8,761 bases of DNA from assembly GCA_947292085.1 (NCBI GenBank), contig CAMYPN010000040.1, forward strand, positions 1 to 8,761, given 5' to 3'. Positions 1 to 6,361 of this stretch are shown piece by piece. Position numbers and translations under genes: made by a program. The notes below the pieces were generated by a model that searched no databases, was not told the DNA's origin, and saw only the letters and a program-made list of their open reading frames with translations. The stretch comes from an uncultured Gardnerella sp. (lineage in GTDB: Bacteria; Actinomycetota; Actinomycetes; Actinomycetales; Bifidobacteriaceae). Positions within the stretch are counted from its first letter, which is position 1; the number at the start of each line of letters is the position of its first letter.

Positions 1-41
1 GACTAATATACTCACCAAATCAAGCGAAAACTAGAAACTAA

Positions 42-90
42 AAAATAGCCTGCTGATTTGCAACACTTTGCGATTTCAGCAGGTTATTTT
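42..90. terminator. Bidirectional intrinsic terminator after gatD
   Basis: A 15-bp stem (42-56 with 76-90) has a GC-rich core, CCTGCTGA against TCAGCAGG, and one G-U pair. The 19-nt loop holds a second small stem, GCAA (60-63) with TTGC (68-71). Read on the minus strand, the stem runs into six or more T residues just downstream of the gatD stop. Read on the plus strand, it is also followed by a T-rich stretch, so it could serve a gene arriving from the left as well. Bases 1-41 show no supportable feature. Confidence 0.85.
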
Positions 91-110
91 GTATTTAACA
101 TGGACAAATT

Positions 111-890
111 TTAGCGAGGACGAGTTATGGCGACTTCGCGAGCGCGATCTGCTAATTCGTTTAGTTTCGCAAGCTCTGCACGCTGAGAGTTAGTTTGCTT
201 TGGTGCAAATTCGCCGTAACGATTTTGCGCAGCAGTACGAATTAAAAAGTCAGCCAAACGCGGATTTTTCGGCAAAACTGATCCGTGCATATAAGTGCCG
301 ATAACATTGTATTTGCGAGCGCCTTCAGTGTGATCCTCGCCATTATTTCCGCAATTTTCGCTGTCAACAGAGCCGAGTGGCTGAGTATCACCCTCCAAGC
401 TTGTGCGCCCAGAATGGTTCTCGTAGCCCACAATATCGCCAAAATCGTCGCTATGCTCCACAAGATTTCCAATCATGCGTACGTCTTGACCAACAGTATG
501 CTCGCCAAGTATGCCAATACCTTTAAGTTTTTGACCCTCAATGGTTTCGAAATACTCTCCAAAAAGCTGGTAAAGACCGCAAATCATAAGCATTGGAACG
601 CCATCTTTTGCAAGCTCACGAATAGAATCCGCGCGCGCAAATAAATCTTCAGTAACTCTACTTTGACCATGATCTTGACCGCCACCGCCAAGAATCATAT
701 CCACGCGCTTGGGCCAAGCATCACCAACGTTGTACTCGTGGAGCACGGGCTTGTAACCGTATAATTCCGCTCGACGCATAACAGTAAGCACATTGCCATA
801 GTCGCCGTAAATATTCATGTCTTTCGGGTACAGCGAAACTATATTCAAAACTCGATTTTTAGTTTCGTTCTTATCGCTAATAGCACTCAT
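111..890 (-). CDS. gatD: Lipid II isoglutaminyl synthase, glutaminase subunit GatD
   Basis: This is a 259-residue class I glutamine amidotransferase of the CobB/CobQ-like (GATase_3) type. In the MurT/GatD complex it hydrolyses glutamine and passes ammonia to MurT, which amidates the D-Glu alpha-carboxylate of the lipid II stem peptide in the cytoplasm. The nucleophile is Cys104 in MICGLYQLFG and the catalytic histidine is His202 in GTYMHGSVLPKNP. The N-terminal NIYGDYGN and the LGGGGQDH stretch (about 67-74) are typical of the family. Length is close to staphylococcal GatD (about 243 aa), with a small Asn/Glu-rich insert near residues 168-190. The ATG at 890 is 27 nt beyond the murT stop and has GGAAAG 8 nt upstream, so the two are very likely cotranscribed. 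A terminator follows within 21 nt. The pairing with MurT makes the assignment firm. Confidence 0.93.
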   Translation of the reverse strand: MSAISDKNETKNRVLNIVSLYPKDMNIYGDYGNVLTVMRRAELYGYKPVLHEYNVGDAWPKRVDMILGGGGQDHGQSRVTEDLFARADSIRELAKDGVPMLMICGLYQLFGEYFETIEGQKLKGIGILGEHTVGQDVRMIGNLVEHSDDFGDIVGYENHSGRTSLEGDTQPLGSVDSENCGNNGEDHTEGARKYNVIGTYMHGSVLPKNPRLADFLIRTAAQNRYGEFAPKQTNSQRAELAKLNELADRAREVAITRPR

Positions 891-894
891 AGCA

Positions 895-927
895 ACTACT
901 TTCCGATTAGTTTCCGATTACTTTCCG
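895..927 (-). repeat. Three tandem 11-bp units at the murT/gatD junction
   Basis: On the minus strand the units are CGGAAAGTAAT (927-917), CGGAAACTAAT (916-906) and CGGAAAGTAGT (905-895). The first contains the murT stop codon and the last supplies the purine-rich GGAAAG ahead of the gatD ATG. Each unit therefore carries a possible ribosome-binding sequence. It may be a simple slippage product that has become part of the translational junction. Confidence 0.7.
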
Positions 928-2372
928 ACTCCAACGTCTTTGACTTTTGCAAGCTGTGCTAACTTAGCTCGCACACGAAGCATAGCAGTATACGTGCAGT
1001 ATATTCGTTTAGCGCGTTTAGCTCCACCTGAAAAATCGCCTTCAACGAATAAACGAACATCTTCTTCTAAATCAGTCCCAACATTCTTTGCTGAAACCTT
1101 ATCGTATTCCAATCTTAACGCCATATCCCATGCGCGAGTGCCAGAAACACAATCTACTCCAGTTTTACTTAAGCAAGTAAAATCAACATCCCACAGCCAG
1201 CTCATGTCTCTTCCGTCTGCGTATTCGTCACAGATCGCGATCATTGTGTCATGATTTTCAGGCTGGTCTGAAGCGAGTGCAAGTCTAAAGCCAATAGGAT
1301 TTTTAACTAAAACCAACTCGACTGGAGAGCCTGAAACTTCAATTATTTCGCCTCTGCCAAAAGCAGGCGTTACTTTTTCTAGTGCTTCAACAATATTGTC
1401 ATCGTTGAAAGTTTCTGCTTTACCTGTAACTTCAGCCAAAATTGCGCGAACTACAGTTGCGGCTGCGGCCGCGTTGAAAATATTGTAAGCTCCGTCAAGT
1501 TTCATAACGGCAGTTTTTCTTTTGCCTGAAAGTATGAAATCAGCTTTATGATTTTCTATTTTCGCCAAAACCACATCTGCTTCAGGAAGCTTGCGTGAAA
1601 ATGAAGTATTTTTATTTTCGATCTTATTAGAATTACTGTGCAAATCATCGTCCGTTGGGAACATGCTTCTAACGTCGTCACCTAAGCCGAAATATTTTAC
1701 TTTACAGGACGGCAAAATGTCTTCAGAAAGTGCAGAAATTCGCGGATCTTCACGATTTAGTACTAGCACTTTCTCGGTTTCTCTAGAAACGTTACTTAAC
1801 AATTTTGCAGTAGTATCTATTTCTCCAAAACGGTCTAGTTGATCTCTCATAACATTTAACAAAACCGCATATTTAGGTTTAATTTGTCGCACAAAATGTA
1901 CTGCGTAGGCTTCATCAAGCTCTAGGACTGCAATATCCGCATTTAGTTTTGTGCTTACTGCGCTCATCTCTTGTACAAGTGACGCAACTACGCCACGAGT
2001 AAAGTTCGATCCAGTAGGATTTGTGAACACTCGCAAGCCTGCGTCTCTAAGCATAGTTGTTATCATGCGCGTAGTGGTTGTTTTACCGTTCGTTCCGGAA
2101 ACAAGCACAACGCCGTATGGTAGTTTTCCTAAAGTTCTTGCCAAAAAACCTGGGTCTAGTTTTTCTACTACTTTTCCTGGGAGCGCGCTTCCGCCGTGTT
2201 TCAATGCTCTTGACACTGCGCGTACAAGTTTTCCTACTCCCGGCATAAAGCAGCTAAACCAACGTTTCCTGATTTTTTCTCGCGCGTCACTATGATTCAA
2301 TACGTTTTCTGAATCATCTGTACCTTCAGCGAGCGCAGTCATTGAGCGCGATTTCTTAAAATTATTTTTCAC
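918..2372 (-). CDS. murT: Lipid II isoglutaminyl synthase, Mur-ligase subunit MurT
   Basis: MurT is the ATP-dependent Mur-ligase-like partner of GatD and converts D-Glu of lipid II to D-isoGln. Counting from the GTG at 2372 (484 aa), the ATP loop GTNGKTTTT is at 93-101, LELDEAYAVHF follows at about 150-160, NVMRDQLDR is at 173-181, and the MurT signature ADGRDMSWLWDVDF is at 385-398. The aspartate of the last motif is thought to complete the GatD catalytic triad. I choose the GTG because AAGGAG lies 12 nt upstream and it begins 7 nt after the dnaB stop. An ATG at 2342 is an alternative without a good binding site. The open frame to 2435 would overlap dnaB by 56 nt and is less likely. The central region (about 238-264) is Asn/Ser-rich and has no CxxC pairs where well-studied MurT proteins carry a four-cysteine zinc ribbon. 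The 484 aa compares with about 437 in Staphylococcus aureus. Confidence 0.9.
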   Translation of the reverse strand: MKNNFKKSRSMTALAEGTDDSENVLNHSDAREKIRKRWFSCFMPGVGKLVRAVSRALKHGGSALPGKVVEKLDPGFLARTLGKLPYGVVLVSGTNGKTTTTRMITTMLRDAGLRVFTNPTGSNFTRGVVASLVQEMSAVSTKLNADIAVLELDEAYAVHFVRQIKPKYAVLLNVMRDQLDRFGEIDTTAKLLSNVSRETEKVLVLNREDPRISALSEDILPSCKVKYFGLGDDVRSMFPTDDDLHSNSNKIENKNTSFSRKLPEADVVLAKIENHKADFILSGKRKTAVMKLDGAYNIFNAAAAATVVRAILAEVTGKAETFNDDNIVEALEKVTPAFGRGEIIEVSGSPVELVLVKNPIGFRLALASDQPENHDTMIAICDEYADGRDMSWLWDVDFTCLSKTGVDCVSGTRAWDMALRLEYDKVSAKNVGTDLEEDVRLFVEGDFSGGAKRAKRIYCTYTAMLRVRAKLAQLAKVKDVGVGK

Positions 2373-2379
2373 GCCCGCA

Positions 2380-3864
2380 TCACACTCCTTGTTGCTGCAT
2401 CTCTTGAGGCATATCTTTAAATTTAGATGTAGCACCCAGGAACGCTAGTTTAAACGTGTCTGTAGGGCCGTTGCGATGTTTTGCCATAATAATATCGGCT
2501 TCGCCTGGCCTGTCTTCTTTATTATAAAAATCAGGACGATGCACAAGAAACACAACGTCAGCATCCTGTTCGATAGATCCAGATTCGCGCAAATCTGAAA
2601 GCTGCGGCTTCTTATCATTGCGCATTTCAGGACCACGATTAAGCTGGCTTAAAGCTACTACCGGCACTTCAAGTTCTTTAGCAAGAAGTTTTAGTGCTCG
2701 CGAAAATTCTGAAACCTCTTGCTGACGGCTTTCAACGCGTTTTCCGGAGCTCATAAGCTGCAAGTAGTCTATAACAACAAGTTTCAAATCGTTAGTTTGC
2801 TTTAAACGGCGGCATTTTGCGCGAATTTCCATCAAACTCATATTTGGACTGTCGTCTATAAAAAGCGGAGCGTTTTGCATTTTAGTCCAGAAATTATTAA
2901 GTGTATTCCAACGATCCGGAGTAATATCTTCTGCTCTTCGCATTGCAGCAAGTGGAATATTAGTTTCTGCAGAAATAATTCTTTGCGCTAGCTCAACTTT
3001 GCTCATTTCTAGAGAAAAAACTATTGCTGTCATTTGATGATGCAAGGCTGCGGATCTTGCGAAATCAATACCCAACGTTGATTTACCCATTGCAGGACGT
3101 CCTGCAACAACTATCATCTGTCCTGGCTGTAAGCCTTGTGTAACGTCGTCTATATCCCTGAAACCAGTTGGAACGCCTTGCTCTAGCTCATGATTTTGCA
3201 GTTTATCTAATTGATCTAAAGCATTTTGCAAAACGGGACCTATAGCTACGTAATCTTGACGTACTTTACCAGCACTCATCTCATATACTTCAGATTGCGC
3301 AAGATTGACAATATCTTCAGCTTGAGCGCCTGTAGCAGAATAGCCCATTTGCGCAATCTTCGTTCCTGCTGCAATAACGTTACGAAGAATAGCATTTTGA
3401 TGAACAATATCTGCGTAGTACATTGCGTTTGCTGCAGTCGGTACAGACGCTACAAGACTGTGTAAGTAATCGGCTCCACCGACTTTATCTAAATTGCCGG
3501 CTTTCATTAGTTCGTTAGCTACGAGTACAACGTCAACAGGCTGTGAGCCGGAAAACAATGTAAGAATTGCGTCATAAATAGTTTGATTCTGCGGCTGATA
3601 GAAATCAGCAGTTTCAAGCACTTGTGAGACTTCGCCTATAGCATCTTTGCTCATAAGCATTCCGCCCAAAACCGCCATTTCTGCATCAGCATCGTGCGGA
3701 GGTATACGATCAAATAATGTTGTTCCTACGCCACCTTCAGAACTATTCATGTTAGGCGTATTTGTGCCGTACGCTGTCTTTGAACTGTAAGTAGTGTTGC
3801 TACTTGCTGCCCCATTGAGTCTTGCGTTCCTGGGCGACGACTGCCACATATCATTATCTGTCAT
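2380..3864 (-). CDS. dnaB: Replicative DNA helicase DnaB
   Basis: This is the hexameric 5'-3' replicative helicase that unwinds DNA at the fork and works with DnaG primase. At 494 aa it is full length and has no intein, although inteins do occur in some DnaB proteins. Residues 1-48 are a Ser/Asn/Thr-rich extension. The DnaB N-terminal domain begins near RIPPHDADAE (53-62). The RecA-like domain has Walker A GRPAMGKST (255-263), the catalytic Glu of SLEMS (E286), Walker B LVVIDYLQL (362-370), the RESGSIEQDADVVFL motif (426-440) and the arginine finger in KHRNGPT (R464). The ATG at 3864 is the first in frame after an upstream stop. A second ATG lies five codons in, and neither has a clear Shine-Dalgarno sequence. 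It is the first gene of the dnaB-murT-gatD unit, 7 nt ahead of murT. Confidence 0.97.
   Translation of the reverse strand: MTDNDMWQSSPRNARLNGAASSNTTYSSKTAYGTNTPNMNSSEGGVGTTLFDRIPPHDADAEMAVLGGMLMSKDAIGEVSQVLETADFYQPQNQTIYDAILTLFSGSQPVDVVLVANELMKAGNLDKVGGADYLHSLVASVPTAANAMYYADIVHQNAILRNVIAAGTKIAQMGYSATGAQAEDIVNLAQSEVYEMSAGKVRQDYVAIGPVLQNALDQLDKLQNHELEQGVPTGFRDIDDVTQGLQPGQMIVVAGRPAMGKSTLGIDFARSAALHHQMTAIVFSLEMSKVELAQRIISAETNIPLAAMRRAEDITPDRWNTLNNFWTKMQNAPLFIDDSPNMSLMEIRAKCRRLKQTNDLKLVVIDYLQLMSSGKRVESRQQEVSEFSRALKLLAKELEVPVVALSQLNRGPEMRNDKKPQLSDLRESGSIEQDADVVFLVHRPDFYNKEDRPGEADIIMAKHRNGPTDTFKLAFLGATSKFKDMPQEMQQQGV
2385..2390 (-). promoter_or_regulatory. Ribosome-binding site for murT inside the dnaB 3' end
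   Basis: AAGGAG on the minus strand lies within the last codons of dnaB and 12 nt before GTG 2372. It is the only good Shine-Dalgarno match near any candidate murT start, and it supports translational coupling of the two genes. The spacing is longer than ideal, so the exact start stays uncertain. Confidence 0.5.
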
Positions 3865-3890
3865 AAAAACGAGTATAAACGTTTGAGTGA

Positions 3891-3896
3891 ATTATA
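3891..3896 (-). promoter_or_regulatory. Candidate -10 element of the dnaB promoter
   Basis: A perfect TATAAT on the minus strand lies 27 nt upstream of the dnaB ATG and would give a leader of about 20 nt. No TTGACA-like -35 hexamer is present at 16-18 bp spacing (AATAAA or similar instead), so the promoter may depend on an activator or may be a chance match in AT-rich DNA. Confidence 0.4.
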
Positions 3897-4080
3897 TGTT
3901 CGAAGCAGCATCTTTTATTTGTTACTTTGCTGAATACTATTTTCAATGGTTTACTAGCAAATTTATACAATGTTTAAAATGATCCGCAACATTATAATTT
4001 TCCTAATATTATTTGCGAAAAAATTAATTTGCTCTAACACATATTCTTAATAAATGCAAACTGCGTATTTAATTTGGAAA
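3897..4080. other. AT-rich non-coding stretch flanking the DnaA boxes
   Basis: This is the left half of the 438-nt gene-free interval between dnaB and amt. It is strongly AT-rich, with runs such as AAAAAATTAATTT and TTCCTAATATTATTTG, and has no supportable ORF. Its position beside the DnaA-box array is what a DNA-unwinding element would have. That role is inference, since AT-richness alone is not specific. One degenerate DnaA-like 9-mer, TGATCCGCA, is at 3980-3988 (two mismatches). Confidence 0.45.
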
Positions 4081-4082
4081 AG

Positions 4083-4186
4083 TTATCCGCAGGATATCCA
4101 CAGTATTATCCCCAATATGTGGATAATTTCATGGGATATGCACAAAGACACGCCTAAAATGTGGATAACTCAGCTTTTTATCCACA
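4083..4186. promoter_or_regulatory. Cluster of six DnaA boxes, origin-like
   Basis: Compared with the consensus TTATCCACA, three sites are perfect: 4118-4126 (minus), 4160-4168 (minus) and 4178-4186 (plus). Three have one mismatch: TTATCCGCA 4083-4091, ATATCCACA 4094-4102 and TTATCCCCA 4106-4114, all plus. The first four start at 4083, 4094, 4106 and 4118, so they are separated by only 2-3 bp and repeat about once per helical turn. Such packing fits cooperative DnaA binding. A weaker seventh site, ATATGCACA (two mismatches), is at 4136-4144. The cluster ends 219 nt from the dnaB start. It could be a chromosomal or accessory origin, a DnaA-titrating locus, or a DnaA-controlled region for dnaB. 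The sequence alone does not decide between these. Confidence 0.85.
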
Positions 4187-4255
4187 TCGTAAACTTCGTG
4201 CGTGTCACTTTTGCGTAATTTAGTAAAATTATTGCCAAAATATGAAATTTGGTAC

Positions 4256-4288
4256 AAAAAAGCCGTACGCTTTATAAGGCGCACGGCT
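4256..4288 (-). terminator. Intrinsic terminator after amt
   Basis: The arms AGCCGTACGC (4261-4270) and GCGCACGGCT (4279-4288) enclose an 8-nt loop. In plus-strand RNA there is an A-C mismatch. In minus-strand RNA the same position is a G-U pair, and the stem then runs into six T residues (complement of 4256-4261). It is therefore built for the leftward amt transcript. It isolates ftsY-amt from dnaB. Confidence 0.9.
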
Positions 4289-4302
4289 ATTATTTTTTAT
4301 TG

Positions 4303-6300
4303 CTATTTTCTATTATTTTGAGGCTTAGTAGGTTTCTTCTTATACGTTTTTGATGCCTTTTCATCAGTTTTTGCTTTTTTATTAGATTCAGGCTCTGTCT
4401 GGCGGTCAGCATCTGAATCTGTTTCTGTATCCGTGTCGGGTTCAGCTTCAGTCTTGACTTCAGTTTCAGCTTCTGTTTCAGGCTCTGTTTCTGTTTCGGG
4501 CTCAGTTTCAGCTTCTGTTTCAGACTCAGTCTTGACTTCAGGCTCGCTATGCTCTACTTCTTCGCTATCCTCAACTTGGGCTTCAGACTGCTCCTCATAC
4601 ATTTCGGAACGTTCCAATGTTGCATCAGGCTCTTCAGAAGTCTGAATAGTGGATTCTTTTGCATCAGAAGCAGTATCTGCTACAGAAACAGTAACAGGAG
4701 TTAACACAGCCATTTGCGTAGAACCAGCCTCAGTATCAGCAACTTCAACCACAGCGCCGGTAACGCCTCCAGAGCGAGACTGAGCAATACTTGAGAAATC
4801 ATAAGCGCGCTCACCCTGATCTACCAAGTCAACGCCCTTACGCTCTTTAGCCTCAGAAATACGCCAACCAAAAAGCTTTTCTAACGCAAACGCAATCACA
4901 GAAGTAAGAACGCCAGCATAAAGCACGCTAATAGCTACTAGACAAAGCTGTGCAAGAAGTTGATGCCAATCTCCTGTAGATAAAACGCCATTACGAGCGC
5001 CAAACAAGCCGACAGCAATAAGACCAATAAATGCTGCAACACCATTAACACTCACAATGTGCAAAGTATCATCGTATCGAGTAAAAGTGCGAGATTTCGA
5101 AATCAGCGAAGTAACAATGCCCACGATCACGCCAAGCATTATTGACCAAATTGGTGCTATAACGTCAGCAGTAGCAGAGCTAGCTGCCAAACCAGCCATA
5201 ACTCCAGATGCAGCACCTAAAGCACTAAAGCAGCCTGAACGCAGCCTCTCAGTCACGCCCCACGTGAGCATAGAAGAAGAAGCAGTAATTGTAGAACTCA
5301 CCCATGCGTAACCTGCTACTCCGGAAATTCCAGAAGAAGAACCAATAATAAGTCCAATCCAGCCAAACCAAATAAGGAAAATACCAAACATAACAAAAGG
5401 AACATTATGAGGCTGCCTTACAGAAGTCTCAATAACAGAAGCTTTAGAAACTTTAGTTTCAGGATAAGTAACATCTTGTTCGCCAGCATTAACAGATTGC
5501 AATCTAGCTACATCAGACCATAATGCTTTAGATAAACGTCCCTTTGAACCATTTGCGCGATTTTGATTATTAGATTTTCCATTTTTGCCAGCTTTCGTAA
5601 GCTTTGCAACATTAGTCACATGTGCAAAAGATACAGAAGACTGCAAAACTGCGGTTTTAGTGCGCAAAACAAAACGTTTAAGTGGGAAGTGAGCGTGGCC
5701 GCCAATAATCATAACAATTGCTAAAGCAGAAACTGCTGAAGAAATTTGTAGAACTGAAGCTCCCGCAAAATCATGAACTTGCATACCAAATGCTTGAGAA
5801 ATTGCGCCATTTGGAGAAAGAAGTCCTCCACCAAACACCATGTGAGCTAAAGGAGCAAAAACAAAAGTAACCCACAACGCTACGAAAATAAGCCAAATAG
5901 CGTATCGTACACGTCCTGCTAAAGCTCCTGTAATAAGAGACACGGCTACAACAGCACATGCAAGGTGGAATACTGCTTGAATACCGCCAGTTAAACCTAA
6001 ATTGCCATTTACTGACGTAAACACTCCATTATCAGAAACCATAGAGTCTTTAAATAGTAGACCTTTCATAGGGTCGCCGACGACTCCGCCAAGACTATCC
6101 TTACCAGCAAAAGCAAGAGACCATCCCCACATAGTCCACACCAATGTTGTTACAGCAATAGCGCCTGCAGAAAGCATCATCATGTTTACCATAGAAGTAG
6201 CGCGCTCGCGCCCACCGTAAAACAGTGCAATACCAGGCGTAATAATAAACACCAATGCGCTGGCAAACAATAATGCCCATTGCGGATCCATCGCAGTCAT
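4303..6300 (-). CDS. amt: Divergent Amt/Mep/Rh-family membrane protein
   Basis: This 665-aa protein has an Amt fold of about eleven membrane helices (residues 8-475), recognised by TPGIALFYGG (21-30), APLAHMVFGGGLL (149-161), PHNVPFVMFGIFLIWFGWIG (297-316), SALGAASGVMAGL (359-371) and the C-terminal ERKGVDLVDQGERAY (486-500). Amt proteins conduct ammonium. By alignment to E. coli AmtB, F107 (F111), D160 (D177) and S219 (S321) are kept. However, W148 is Phe156, F215 is Leu317, and the twin pore histidines H168 and H318 are Gln185 and Asn419. A basic insert of about 90 residues (208-297) lies between the two halves. After residue 545 comes an acidic Thr/Glu-repeat tail of about 95 residues, then a Lys-rich end. 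The start is fixed by GAGGTGAT 4 nt upstream. It follows ftsY by 167 nt and has its own terminator. Transport activity is doubtful, and a sensing role is possible. Confidence 0.85.
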   Translation of the reverse strand: MTAMDPQWALLFASALVFIITPGIALFYGGRERATSMVNMMMLSAGAIAVTTLVWTMWGWSLAFAGKDSLGGVVGDPMKGLLFKDSMVSDNGVFTSVNGNLGLTGGIQAVFHLACAVVAVSLITGALAGRVRYAIWLIFVALWVTFVFAPLAHMVFGGGLLSPNGAISQAFGMQVHDFAGASVLQISSAVSALAIVMIIGGHAHFPLKRFVLRTKTAVLQSSVSFAHVTNVAKLTKAGKNGKSNNQNRANGSKGRLSKALWSDVARLQSVNAGEQDVTYPETKVSKASVIETSVRQPHNVPFVMFGIFLIWFGWIGLIIGSSSGISGVAGYAWVSSTITASSSMLTWGVTERLRSGCFSALGAASGVMAGLAASSATADVIAPIWSIMLGVIVGIVTSLISKSRTFTRYDDTLHIVSVNGVAAFIGLIAVGLFGARNGVLSTGDWHQLLAQLCLVAISVLYAGVLTSVIAFALEKLFGWRISEAKERKGVDLVDQGERAYDFSSIAQSRSGGVTGAVVEVADTEAGSTQMAVLTPVTVSVADTASDAKESTIQTSEEPDATLERSEMYEEQSEAQVEDSEEVEHSEPEVKTESETEAETEPETETEPETEAETEVKTEAEPDTDTETDSDADRQTEPESNKKAKTDEKASKTYKKKPTKPQNNRK
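4450..4541 (-). repeat. Repetitive DNA encoding the Thr/Glu tail of Amt
   Basis: The tract is built from 6-nt Thr-Glu units and contains longer exact direct repeats. AGTCTTGACTTCAG occurs at 4450-4463 and 4528-4541. A 21-bp segment beginning CAGTTTCAGC occurs at 4461-4481 and 4503-4523. It encodes TETEPETE-like runs at about residues 587-616 of the protein. Slippage or unequal recombination could change the tail length. Confidence 0.8.
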
Positions 6301-6302
6301 AT

Positions 6303-6310
6303 ATCACCTC
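6303..6310 (-). promoter_or_regulatory. Strong ribosome-binding site of amt
   Basis: GAGGTGAT on the minus strand matches the 16S anti-Shine-Dalgarno closely, and GAGG is 6 nt from ATG 6300. It decides the start in favour of this ATG over the internal one three codons on. It is the best ribosome-binding site in the window, suggesting efficient translation of this protein. Confidence 0.85.
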
Positions 6311-6329
6311 AACATTTTCACTAGTAGCA

Positions 6330-6361
6330 AACGCATTCGTTGCGTTCACAATATGTATTGT
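6330..6361. promoter_or_regulatory. Two adjacent inverted repeats upstream of amt
   Basis: AACGCA-TTCGT-TGCGTT (6330-6346) and ACAATA-TG-TATTGT (6348-6361) lie side by side, 30-61 nt before the amt start, in the 167-nt ftsY-amt gap. A 10-bp palindrome GCTTATAAGC is at 6400-6409. They could be repressor or activator sites for amt or, for the first, an RNA hairpin in its leader. I see no GlnR consensus and no confident -35/-10 pair, so the role is inference. Confidence 0.4.

Noticed and set aside
285..644. Plus-strand 119-codon frame inside gatD
   Set aside because: It is antisense to a gene with confirmed catalytic residues, resembles no known family and has no supporting start signals.
817..1254. 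Plus-strand 145-codon frame over the murT/gatD junction
   Set aside because: It is an antisense shadow of murT. The murT motifs lie on the minus strand and the plus-strand product has low-complexity, non-protein-like composition.
2700..3110. Intein in DnaB
   Set aside because: The helicase domain is continuous through Walker A, Walker B and the later motifs at normal spacing.
4131..4139. ATGGGATAT as a further minus-strand DnaA box
   Set aside because: It has four mismatches to the 9-mer consensus, too many to count, though it sits inside the cluster.
4441..4550. Possible CRISPR or minisatellite array
   Set aside because: Repeats are irregular and in frame with the Amt tail, and there are no uniform spacers or cas genes. 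It is a coding repeat.
4433..4645. Plus-strand Ser/Val-rich repeat frame resembling a secreted repeat protein
   Set aside because: It is the complement of the Thr/Glu repeats of Amt. Six-base periodic DNA opens such frames automatically, and it has no upstream ribosome-binding site or gene context.
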